Below are positions 1 to 7,948 of a stretch of 64,000 nt of DNA, in pieces. Where the stretch lies: positions 1,426,001 through 1,490,000 of the forward strand of contig NZ_CP066203.1 in the NCBI RefSeq assembly GCF_017310545.1, read 5' to 3'. Numbering within the stretch: the first letter of the stretch is position 1; each line of letters begins with the position of its first letter. Both the position numbers and the translations under genes were made by a program. The notes beneath the pieces were generated by a model. The model was not told where the DNA came from. It was given only the letters and a program-made list of their open reading frames with translations, and made no database searches. This stretch comes from Methylacidimicrobium sp. B4 (GTDB taxonomy: Bacteria; Verrucomicrobiota; Verrucomicrobiia; Methylacidiphilales; Methylacidiphilaceae).

Positions 1-1073
1 CGATCGAGCTCCTGCCGGGTCGGCTCGGAAAGGGGGGCGAGCTCTCCACCGGAAAGAAGCAGGGCGTCGGTCGCCAAGACACCGGCCCCGCCGGCGTTCG
101 TCAGGATGGAGAGGCGGGGACCGGCGGGCCGGGCGTTGCCGCCCAGAGCCTCCGCCAAGGAAAAGAGCTCCTCCACCGTCTGGACGCGGATCACGCCGAC
201 CCGCCGGAAGGCCGCATCGAGTGCTTCGTCACTGCCGGCGAGCGACCCGGTATGCGAGAGAGCCGCCTGGGCCGCCGCCTTCGTCCTGCCGACCTTGAGG
301 ACGACGATCGGCTTTTGTCGGCCCATCGCCCGGGCGGCCGAAAGGAAGGAGGCCGGATCGCCAATCGACTCCATGTAGAGGACGACGCTGCGGGTCCTCG
401 GATCGTCCGCCAGGAAAAAGAGGACATCCCCCCAATCGACATCCGCCATCGAACCGAGGGAGAAGAAGGCGCTGAAGCCGATCTTTTCCTGAAGGCTCCA
501 ATCGAGGATGGCCGTCCCCACGGCACCGCTCTGGCTCAGGAAGGCGATGCTTCCGGGCAGAGCCGTCTTCGCGGCAAAGGTCGCGTTGAAATGCGCATGC
601 GGGAGCATGAGTCCCAGGCAGTTGGGTCCGATGAGCCGCATTCCCCTGGCTCGGGCGGTCGCGACCATTCGCTCTTCCCGCTCTTTCCCGGCCGGGCCCG
701 TCTCCTTGAAGCCCGCGGAAAGGATCAAGGCCGCCTTCACCCCCGATTCCGCGCACTCCTCGACGATTCCGGGAACGGTCGGTGCCGGAGTGGCGATGAC
801 GGCCAGGTCGGGAGCGGGCGAGAGATCCCGGACGCTCGGGTAAGCGGGGATGCCCAACACCTGGGTATGCCGGGGATTGACCGGAACCACCTTCGCGGCG
901 CCCTCCGACAGATTCTCCAGCACAGCCCGGCCGACACTCCCCGGTCGCTCGCTTGCTCCAATGACCGCCACCCGCTGGGGCGGAAGGAAGGCGGCCAACC
1001 CGTACGCACCCGCAGAGAGTTCTGAGGCCAGCCTCTCCTCTGCCCCGTCTTCTCCTTCTCCTCCCGCCGCCAT
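1..1073 (-). CDS. Acyl-CoA synthetase (ADP-forming) / protein acetyltransferase family, 3' end beyond the window
   Basis: The gene runs off the left edge; 357 codons are visible. The ATG at 1073 directly follows the ppsA stop (TAGATG), so the two are probably translationally coupled. The N-terminal CoA-binding Rossmann domain (VIGASERPGSVG near residue 38) is followed by a succinyl-CoA-ligase-like domain with the motif SHTGSLAGS. The His at residue 274 matches the phosphorylated His of ADP-forming acetyl-CoA synthetases. These enzymes convert an acyl-CoA, ADP and Pi into acid, CoA and ATP. Many bacterial members also carry an ATP-grasp and a GNAT acetyltransferase domain (Pat type), which would lie outside the window. 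Whether this is a metabolic ligase or a lysine acetyltransferase cannot be decided from the visible part. Confidence 0.85.
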   Translation of the reverse strand, partial: MAAGGEGEDGAEERLASELSAGAYGLAAFLPPQRVAVIGASERPGSVGRAVLENLSEGAAKVVPVNPRHTQVLGIPAYPSVRDLSPAPDLAVIATPAPTVPGIVEECAESGVKAALILSAGFKETGPAGKEREERMVATARARGMRLIGPNCLGLMLPHAHFNATFAAKTALPGSIAFLSQSGAVGTAILDWSLQEKIGFSAFFSLGSMADVDWGDVLFFLADDPRTRSVVLYMESIGDPASFLSAARAMGRQKPIVVLKVGRTKAAAQAALSHTGSLAGSDEALDAAFRRVGVIRVQTVEELFSLAEALGGNARPAGPRLSILTNAGGAGVLATDALLLSGGELAPLSEPTRQELD

Positions 1074-3521
1074 CTATCCTCGCCCCTGCAGAAGCTCTTT
1101 CTCTTTCTGGAGAACCAGCAGAGTGGTCTTGACCACCGTGTCGGGATTCAAGGAGATGCTATCGATCCCCTGCTCGACCAGGAACTCCGCGAATTCGGGA
1201 TAATCGCTCGGCGCCTGTCCGCAAATCCCGATCTTCCGCCCCTTTGCCTTGGCGGTCTGGATCACCTGCGCGATCATTCGTTTCACCGCTTCATTCCGCT
1301 CATCGAAGATGGGTGCAACGATCTCCGAATCCCGATCCACCCCGAGGACGAGCTGAGTGAGGTCATTGGAACCGATCGAGAACCCATCGAAGATCTCGGC
1401 AAACCGTTCCGCCAGGATGACGTTGCTCGGGACCTCGCACATCATGTAGACCTCGAGCCCGCGCTCCCCTCGCACCAGCCCGTTCTTCTCCATCTCGGAG
1501 AGGACCCGTCGTCCCTCCTCGACGGTTCGCACGACCGGCACCATGAGCTTGAGATTGGCCAGCCCCATCTCCTCGCGCACTCGCTTGGCGGCGGCACATT
1601 CGAGCGCAAAGCCTTCCTGGTAGCGGGGATTGTAGTATCGGGAGGCGCCCCGGAAGCCGACCATGGGATTGCGCTCCACGGGTTCAAACTGCTTGCCTCC
1701 GATCAGATTGGCGTACTCGTTGGTCTTGAAGTCCGAAAGCCGGAAGATGACGTCCTTGGGATAAAAGGCCGCGGTGATCATCCCGATCCCCTGGGCGAGC
1801 TTCTCGATGAAAAACTCCCGCTTGTCCCTGTAGCCGGCCGTCAGCCGCTCGATCTCGGCCCTCGCCTCCCGATCCTCCAGCCGATCGAAGTGGATCAGCG
1901 CCAAGGGATGGACCCGGACATAGGTTGTCAGGATGAACTCCATCCTCGCTAGCCCGACGCCATCGTTCGGAATGAAGGAGAGCGAAAATGCCTGCTCGGG
2001 ATTCCCCACGTTCATCAGGATCTTGGTCCTGGGCCGCGGCAGCTCCTGGAGGTCGACGCGCTCCACCGTGAAGGGGAGCTTCCCTTCGTAGATCGTCCCG
2101 ACCTCACCCTCGGCACAGGAGACCGTCACGGCCTGACCGTCGTGCAGGACCTCCGTGCCGTTGTCGGTTCCCACGACCGCCGGGACTCCGAGCTCCCGGC
2201 TCACGATGGCGGCATGGCAGGTGCGCCCGCCCCGGTTGGTGACAATCGCCGCGGCCCGCTTCATCACCGGCTCCCAATCGGGATCGGTCTTCTCGGTGAC
2301 GAGAATCTCCCCATCCCGAAAGTCATGCAGGAGCTGAACGCTCTGGATCACCCGCGCCCTGCCGCTGGCCACCTTCTCCCCGACGCTTCGCCCCCGGACA
2401 AGCGGCCTGCCCTCTTCCTGCAGCCGGTAGACCTCGAGAACGTTCCGATTTTTCTGGGATTGGACCGTCTCCGGCCGGGCCTGCAGGATGAAGAGCTCGC
2501 CCGTCAGCCCGTCCTTCCCCCACTCCATGTCCATCGGGGTGGGCTTCCCACGCTTCTTGCCGTAATGCTCCTCGATCACGCACGCCCACCGGGCGAGCTG
2601 CAGGATCTCCTCATCCGCGATCGCGTACCGCCGCCGCTCTTCGGGTGGAACCGGCACGTTCTTGACGAACTTCGAGCCGCCGAGATCGTAGACCAGCTTG
2701 AACTCCTTGGAACCTATCGTCTTTTGAAGGATCGGACGGAAGCCGTCCCGCAGGGTCGGCTTGAACACGTAGTACTCATCCGGGTTGATGGCCCCTTGGA
2801 CCACGTTTTCGCCGAGCCCGTAGGAGGCGTTGATCAGCACCGCGTTCGAAAATCCGCTCTCGGTGTCGATCGAAAACATGATGCCCGAGGCCGCCAGATC
2901 GGATCGGACCATTTTCTGGATCCCGATCGAAAGCGCGATCCGAAGAGGATCGAACCCCTTGTCGATCCGGTAGGAGATGGCCCGGTCGGTAAAGAGGGAG
3001 GCGAAGCAGCGCTTGCAAGCGACCAGCAGCTGGTCCTCCCCCTGGATGTTCAGATAGGTCTCCTGCTGGCCCGCGAAGCTCGCCGTCGGAAGGTCTTCGG
3101 CCGTGGCGCTGCTGCGGACGGCGACGTCCGCTGGTTGCCCGCCATTCCCATCGAGCTTCCGGTAGGCAGACCGGATCGACTCGGCCAGGTCCGCCGGGAT
3201 TTCCGCGGAGAGGATCGCCTGCCGCGCCTGCTTGCCTCGCCTGCGCAGGTCCTCCAAGTCACGACTGTTCACCTCCCGGAGAATTTCCTTGAGCCGCTGG
3301 TCGATCCCGGCCCTTTGCAGGAAGTAGCGGTAGGCTTCCGCCGTCGTCGCAAAGCCGTTGGGAACCTTGACCCCTTGGGGTGAAAGCTCTCGGAACATCT
3401 CCCCAAGCGACGCATTCTTTCCACCGACGCTCGGCACGTCGTCAATGCCGATCTCCGAAAACCAGCGGACGAAGGAATCTTGGGCGGCGGGCGTCTTGGG
3501 AGAGGACGGATCGGATTTCAT
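1074..3521 (-). CDS. ppsA: Phosphoenolpyruvate synthase
   Basis: It converts pyruvate, ATP and water into PEP, AMP and Pi, the entry step to gluconeogenesis from pyruvate. The 815-aa length fits PEP synthases (E. coli about 792). An N-terminal ATP-binding PPDK domain (GGKNASLGEM near residue 33; VRSSATAEDLP near 135) is followed by the swivelling phosphohistidine domain, where GGRTCHAAI places the catalytic His at residue 436. The C-terminal PEP/pyruvate-binding barrel has GSNDLTQLVLG and GICGQAPSDYPEF. The ATG at 3521 is the only sensible start. The ADP-forming acyl-CoA synthetase follows immediately, so both probably share one mRNA linking acetyl-CoA/acetate and PEP metabolism (inference). 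Confidence 0.97.
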   Translation of the reverse strand: MKSDPSSPKTPAAQDSFVRWFSEIGIDDVPSVGGKNASLGEMFRELSPQGVKVPNGFATTAEAYRYFLQRAGIDQRLKEILREVNSRDLEDLRRRGKQARQAILSAEIPADLAESIRSAYRKLDGNGGQPADVAVRSSATAEDLPTASFAGQQETYLNIQGEDQLLVACKRCFASLFTDRAISYRIDKGFDPLRIALSIGIQKMVRSDLAASGIMFSIDTESGFSNAVLINASYGLGENVVQGAINPDEYYVFKPTLRDGFRPILQKTIGSKEFKLVYDLGGSKFVKNVPVPPEERRRYAIADEEILQLARWACVIEEHYGKKRGKPTPMDMEWGKDGLTGELFILQARPETVQSQKNRNVLEVYRLQEEGRPLVRGRSVGEKVASGRARVIQSVQLLHDFRDGEILVTEKTDPDWEPVMKRAAAIVTNRGGRTCHAAIVSRELGVPAVVGTDNGTEVLHDGQAVTVSCAEGEVGTIYEGKLPFTVERVDLQELPRPRTKILMNVGNPEQAFSLSFIPNDGVGLARMEFILTTYVRVHPLALIHFDRLEDREARAEIERLTAGYRDKREFFIEKLAQGIGMITAAFYPKDVIFRLSDFKTNEYANLIGGKQFEPVERNPMVGFRGASRYYNPRYQEGFALECAAAKRVREEMGLANLKLMVPVVRTVEEGRRVLSEMEKNGLVRGERGLEVYMMCEVPSNVILAERFAEIFDGFSIGSNDLTQLVLGVDRDSEIVAPIFDERNEAVKRMIAQVIQTAKAKGRKIGICGQAPSDYPEFAEFLVEQGIDSISLNPDTVVKTTLLVLQKEKELLQGRG

Positions 3522-3707
3522 GAGAATCTCCTTTTGGTGCGAAGAATGGATTGGCGAAGATCGCGAGGAGGTTTCCCCGCGTCCCGCCCCATTCTACCGC
3601 CGAGCCTTCCGCGGCGGCAAGCTCTGCTCCGGGCGCCCGTTGTTTTGGCTCGTGAATGGACGTCCCCCTTCCTTATCGTTCTTTCCTGGGGAAGGGAGAC
3701 GCCGGCC

Positions 3708-5882
3708 ATGGCCATCGAGGAGGCGCAAAAGTCCACCCTGGCGTCCTCCGTCCAGGCGATCGCCAGGATCCTGGCCCGCTTCCTCTTCCGGGTGGAGGTC
3801 CGCGGCTCCTCGGAATTGCCCTCACGGGCCATTTACGTCGCAAATCACCTTTCCCTGATCGATGCCCCCATCCTCTTTCTTTTCCTCCCGATTCGGCCGG
3901 TGTTCGTGGTCTACGCAGGGCTTCTCCGCAACCCCTTTTACCGGTGGGTCATCGGTCAAGCCGACCGCTTTCTCATCGACGGAGGCCATCCGTTCGCCTT
4001 CAAGGAGCTCTTGGGCGTTCTGCGCCGCGGCCATTCGGTCCTGATCTTTCCCGAGGGACGCATGTCCCTTACGGGAAGCCTGATGAAGATTCAGGAGGGC
4101 GCTGCGTTCCTTGCTCTCCGCAGTGGAGCTCCCGTTGTTCCGCTGATCTTGCGGGGGACCGATCGCTTTCTTTGGGGCAGTCCCGCTCCGATCGCCAAAA
4201 GACTCTTTCCGAAAGTCTCGATCACGGTAGGCCGCCCCGTCCCGATCGAGGCTCGGGCCGGCGTCGGCCGTCGAAAAGCGCGTCGGCTCGCCTTCCTCCG
4301 CCTGCAGGAGATCATGGAGGCAGGCTTCTTCCAATGCACAGAGCTTCTTCCTCTCTTCGAGGGGGTGCAACGGGCGGCGCGACTTTCCGGGTTTTCCCGG
4401 ATCGCCCTCGAGGATCCGATCGTGGGCTCCTGCTCCTATGGCCGGCTCCTGACCCTATCCGCCCTGCTCGGCCGTTCCCTCGGCCGGCGCAGCAGGCCGG
4501 GAGAGAGGATCGGGATTCTGCTTCCCACGAGTATTGCCGGCGTGGCGACGGTTCTCGGGCTCTGCGGGCGGCGGAGAGTGGCGACCCTGCTGAACCCGGC
4601 CACAGGACCGGCCGGCCTTCGACACGCGGTGGCCATCGCCTCCCTGCGCCTGGTGGTGACCAGCCGGCGGATGCTCGCCGAGCGCGCGCTTGCCGGAGTA
4701 GCCGAAGACCTTTCGGCCATTTCCGGACTCTCGCTCCTCTTCCTCGAAGATCTGCAGGAAGAGATTCGACTCCCGGAGGCCCTTTTGGCTCGGCTCGAAA
4801 GCCATCTCGCTCCAGCCGGGACGAACAGGCCCCTGCTCGACGAGCCGGCGGTGATGCTCTTTACCTCCGGCTCCGAAGGTCCGTCCAAGGGAGTTCTGCT
4901 CAGCCACCGAGCCCTGGCAAGCAATGCCGCCCAATCTCTGGCCGTCGCGGGGGTAGGCGCTGGCGACAAGCTCTTCTCCCCGCTGCCCCTCTTTCATGCC
5001 TTTGGGCTCACCGTGGGAGCGCTCGTGCCCCTTCTCGGAGGCTTTCCCAGCTTTCTCTACCCTTGGGTTCTCCGCTCCCACGCCATCCCGCAGGCCTGCT
5101 ATGCTTCCGATGCGACGATTCTCCTCGGCACGAATACCCTTCTCTCCTACTGGGGCCGGTATGCGGCCCCCTTCGACTTCGCGCGGATCCGCATGGTCAT
5201 TGCGGGAGCGGAGGTGCTGCGCCCCGAAATACGGCGATTCTGGTCGGAGGAGCTGGGCTTGCGGCTCCTCGAAGGCTATGGGGTGACCGAAGCCGCTCCC
5301 ATGGTGGCCGGTAACACGGTGGCCCTCTCGAAAGTCGGCACCGTCGGGAGGCTCCTTCCCGGAATCGAAGCTCGCTTGGTCCGGATTGCGGAGATCCGCG
5401 AAGGCCAGGAACTCTGGATCCGGGGCCCGAACTTGATGACCGGCTATCTCCCGGAGGGAATCGCCGGAGGCGGCATCCGGGAAGGCTGGTATGCCACCGG
5501 CGATCTGGTCGAGCGGGACGACGAGGGCTTCCTCCGGATCGTCGGCCGGGTACGCCGCTTTGCCAAGATCGCAGGCGAAATGATCTCTCTCGACCTCTCC
5601 GAAGAGCTCGCACGGAAGATCGCTCCGCAATCGACCCATGCAGCGGTTGCTCTCTCGTCTCCGGATCGGGGGGAGGAAATCCTCCTGGTCACGACCGATC
5701 CCTCGATCACTCTCGCCGATCTGCGGCAAGCTGCGGACCGGCAGGGGGCGCCGCATCTCGCTCTCCCATCCCGACTTATTCGCCGGAATGCCCTGCCCCG
5801 CCTTCCCAACCAGAAGATCGATTACCCCGCCTTGAGCTCCTGGTTGAAGGAAGCCCTCGCCTCAGGCCCGGGGCATTCCTGA
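3708..5882 (+). CDS. 1-acyl-glycerophosphate acyltransferase / AMP-dependent acyl ligase fusion (Aas-like)
   Basis: A 724-aa two-domain protein. Residues about 20-200 form a PlsC-type acyltransferase with the HX4D box in NHLSLID and the acceptor-binding FPEGRMS. Residues about 270-724 form an adenylate-forming ligase with the P-loop TSGSEGPSKG, YGVTEAAP, and the ATGDLVERDD and GRVRRFAKIAGE hinge motifs. This is the arrangement of E. coli Aas, which recycles lysophospholipids by activating fatty acids and reacylating. No MFS flippase (LplT) domain is fused. The frame stays open upstream into the ppsA region, but the ATG at 3708 follows a GAAGGGAGA ribosome site and begins just before the acyltransferase homology, so it was preferred. 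A role in membrane lipid remodelling is inferred. Confidence 0.88.
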   Translation: MAIEEAQKSTLASSVQAIARILARFLFRVEVRGSSELPSRAIYVANHLSLIDAPILFLFLPIRPVFVVYAGLLRNPFYRWVIGQADRFLIDGGHPFAFKELLGVLRRGHSVLIFPEGRMSLTGSLMKIQEGAAFLALRSGAPVVPLILRGTDRFLWGSPAPIAKRLFPKVSITVGRPVPIEARAGVGRRKARRLAFLRLQEIMEAGFFQCTELLPLFEGVQRAARLSGFSRIALEDPIVGSCSYGRLLTLSALLGRSLGRRSRPGERIGILLPTSIAGVATVLGLCGRRRVATLLNPATGPAGLRHAVAIASLRLVVTSRRMLAERALAGVAEDLSAISGLSLLFLEDLQEEIRLPEALLARLESHLAPAGTNRPLLDEPAVMLFTSGSEGPSKGVLLSHRALASNAAQSLAVAGVGAGDKLFSPLPLFHAFGLTVGALVPLLGGFPSFLYPWVLRSHAIPQACYASDATILLGTNTLLSYWGRYAAPFDFARIRMVIAGAEVLRPEIRRFWSEELGLRLLEGYGVTEAAPMVAGNTVALSKVGTVGRLLPGIEARLVRIAEIREGQELWIRGPNLMTGYLPEGIAGGGIREGWYATGDLVERDDEGFLRIVGRVRRFAKIAGEMISLDLSEELARKIAPQSTHAAVALSSPDRGEEILLVTTDPSITLADLRQAADRQGAPHLALPSRLIRRNALPRLPNQKIDYPALSSWLKEALASGPGHS

Positions 5883-6002
5883 GACGCATCGACCGCCCCC
5901 GTCTGGTCGTGCTCCATCTTTCCACGGGTGCGTAGCGGAAGCTCCGCCCCTCCTTCGACACCGATGAAGCCAGCTCCCCCACTGACGCCGCTGCGGCTCC
6001 CA

Positions 6003-6641
6003 TCACCCCTGCCGCCGCAGGGCGCGCTCGACGAGCGCCTCGACCGCGCTGTACTCCTTGGGCTCGAGGTTCTGCCACCGGGCCAGCTCCATCCCGTAGC
6101 GGTCGTAGACTGTCGCCCGAAGGCGCCCACGGTCCGCCCGCCAGCCCAGGCTGCGGACCGTCCGTCCGTTAAAATCCGGAATGGCGCAGACGAACGGATG
6201 CCAGCCCGGATGACTCGTATCCTTCGCGCTCAGCATCTGCATCCGGGCCGCCTCTCGCCGGAGGTCCTCCTGCATCCGGCGCGACACAAACCCCGGCATC
6301 CAGGCGGCCACCGAGCCGTGCAAGTCGACCAGCACGATCAGCCGGAAGCCTGGCGTCGTCTGAAAATGGTCGAGCGCCCCGGCTGCTCTTCGCGTCGCCT
6401 GCTGCGTCTTCTCGGTCGAGCTCAAGACGACCGTCACGTAGCCGGGGGCATTGAGCACCACTTCGCGGCCAAAGGCATCGCGCGCCGCGATCGGGACGTT
6501 CGTCCGCGGGGCAGCGGCGCCGATCCCCCATTCCGAGGAGAGGAGGAGGCCGGCGAGGATGAGCGCCCCTCCGGTTCGGGAGAGGAGCCCCCGCGGTCGA
6601 AGCCGCCCGCCTGGCCGGATGGCCCCACATTGGCCGCGCAT
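6003..6641 (-). CDS. Secreted or membrane-anchored protein, possibly thioredoxin-like fold
   Basis: A 212-aa protein. An arginine-rich N-terminus is followed by a hydrophobic stretch (residues about 24-42, GGALILAGLLLSS) and an AAAP region that could be a signal-peptide cleavage site. The exported part starts with a segment like the redoxin pattern 'DAFGREV-L...GYVTVVL', and a second strand (RLIVLVDLHG) follows. This resembles thioredoxin-fold proteins of the YtfJ kind, but there is no CxxC motif and a redox role should not be assumed. It lies tail to tail with the acyltransferase fusion (120 nt apart) and 209 nt beyond the outer-membrane protein gene on the same strand. No function is assigned. 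Confidence 0.6.
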   Translation of the reverse strand: MRGQCGAIRPGGRLRPRGLLSRTGGALILAGLLLSSEWGIGAAAPRTNVPIAARDAFGREVVLNAPGYVTVVLSSTEKTQQATRRAAGALDHFQTTPGFRLIVLVDLHGSVAAWMPGFVSRRMQEDLRREAARMQMLSAKDTSHPGWHPFVCAIPDFNGRTVRSLGWRADRGRLRATVYDRYGMELARWQNLEPKEYSAVEALVERALRRQG

Positions 6642-6764
6642 TGCGCTAACCTAAACGGAGCCGCCTGGGGAGCGCAAGCACCGAGAAGGCGGCCGCTCTC
6701 CCTTCGGCCCTTCGTCCACGCACCAGCTCACGAGGAAAGTGGCCCGGGAACCGCAGCAAGCAGA

Positions 6765-6799
6765 GAGGGCGGCGAGCCCTTTTGAGGCCCGTCGCCCTC
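6765..6799. other. GC-rich inverted repeat downstream of the outer-membrane protein gene
   Basis: Arms GAGGGCG (6765-6771) and CGCCCTC (6793-6799) flank a 21-nt loop, about 50 nt past the stop codon of the outer-membrane protein gene. No clear U-run follows on either strand, so it is at best a weak or Rho-assisted transcription end. Nothing else is recognisable in the 209-nt gap. Confidence 0.3.
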
Positions 6800-6850
6800 T
6801 TCCCGCCACCACCCCACCGGGCGATGGCTTGTAACTCTTGTCTGTGTCCT

Positions 6851-7648
6851 TTAGAACGCGTAGCCAATCGTCATCATGACAATCGGCTCGTAGATATAGG
6901 AGCTGCCATTCGCAGTATTCACCGTATTTCCGCCCAGGTTCTGATTAAAGCCATTCATGTCGCCCAGGAAGACGAACAGGGCCTCCGCACCGATGAACCA
7001 GTGGCTATTCGGGATGAAGTAGCGCATGCCGACCGCAGGCGAGAACCAGTAGCCCCAGACATTCCCAAAGCTGCCGCCGTAGCCGTTCACGGTACCGCTG
7101 AGGTTACCGATCGCACCGCCACCGTAGAACCCGATGAAGGGCTCGAAGGACTTGGCGATCCGGTAACCGATCGTTCCGCCGAGACCGAGCAGGCCAATGT
7201 TTTCACCGGCGCTTGCGCTCAGGCTACCCGCTTGAGCGCTCACTGTGGCGCCGGTAAAGAGACCGATCGCCTCCGCACTGAAGCTCAGGTTGCCCCACTT
7301 GTCGGGATCATGCCAGTAGTAGCCGCCCTGCAGGCCGCCAGTAAAGACCTGATTCGCATTGGCGCCGAACTGGGTCCCGCCGATCGAACCATTGTCGAAC
7401 TGCGACCAGCCCATGCCTGCCGCACCGGCCAAGAACCAGGCTCCGGACTTGTGCTCTTCCTTCGGAGCCTCCTTCATCTGCTCCTTGGCCGCCTCGTAGG
7501 CCTCCTTATGGCCCTGGGGCACGGTCACTCCGTCTTCCTCGTTTTCCTGGGTAGCGGCCGTTCCCGCACGCAGCGGCAGAGCTCCCAGCGTCAGCAAGCA
7601 ACTCACCCCGGCGAGCAGGGCCGTCGCTTTCCATGTTCGTCGCTTCAT
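6851..7648 (-). CDS. Outer-membrane beta-barrel protein
   Basis: A 265-aa protein with a clear signal peptide (MKRRTWKATALLAGV, cleavage probably after LPLRAG near residue 28). A short Glu/Lys-rich linker (residues about 35-68) comes next. The remainder alternates Gly and aromatic residues (AGMGWSQFDNG, GYYWHDPDKW, GFYGGGAIGN) and ends in Phe, features of an outer-membrane beta-barrel. The frame is open further upstream, but the ATG at 7648 has an excellent AGGAGGAAAG ribosome site and begins the signal peptide. It has its own AT-rich promoter and is probably well expressed. It resembles general OmpA/porin-like barrels; a specific substrate cannot be read from the sequence. Confidence 0.85.
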   Translation of the reverse strand: MKRRTWKATALLAGVSCLLTLGALPLRAGTAATQENEEDGVTVPQGHKEAYEAAKEQMKEAPKEEHKSGAWFLAGAAGMGWSQFDNGSIGGTQFGANANQVFTGGLQGGYYWHDPDKWGNLSFSAEAIGLFTGATVSAQAGSLSASAGENIGLLGLGGTIGYRIAKSFEPFIGFYGGGAIGNLSGTVNGYGGSFGNVWGYWFSPAVGMRYFIPNSHWFIGAEALFVFLGDMNGFNQNLGGNTVNTANGSSYIYEPIVMMTIGYAF

Positions 7649-7754
7649 TTCTTTCCTCCTTCTTTCCCTCATCCTTCCGTTCGTCCGCTGGCTATTTCCA
7701 CCTGCGGCTTCGCATCGGCGAGCTCGATAGCCTCCGAGCGATTTGAGGGACACA

Positions 7755-7783
7755 ATTATATTTTCTTTGACCGCCGTCAATAA
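7755..7783 (-). promoter_or_regulatory. Sigma-70-like promoter of the outer-membrane protein gene
   Basis: On the minus strand a perfect TATAAT (7755-7760) lies 17 nt from TTATTG (7778-7783); an overlapping TTGACG (7775-7780) gives a 14-nt spacer. The block is strikingly AT-rich against its surroundings and leaves a 5' leader of about 100 nt before the ATG at 7648. The rest of the 300-nt gap between this gene and opgH shows nothing recognisable. Confidence 0.6.
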
Positions 7784-7948
7784 CAATTTTGCTAAGCCCT
7801 TCCCGCGCTCAGCAAGGGATCGGAGCGCCGCGACTCCCGCCCCGTCCTTGCCGCCGCCACCCTTCTTCCCATATCGTACAGGAGGGGCCACGCCTTGGGA
7901 AATCCGGAAGCGGCCCCGCGCGGCGGACCAAGGGATGCTTGCGCCATC

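Noticed and set aside
2142-3383. 413-codon plus-strand frame antisense to ppsA
   Set aside because: Mirror-frame composition of a conserved enzyme; no start context and no family.
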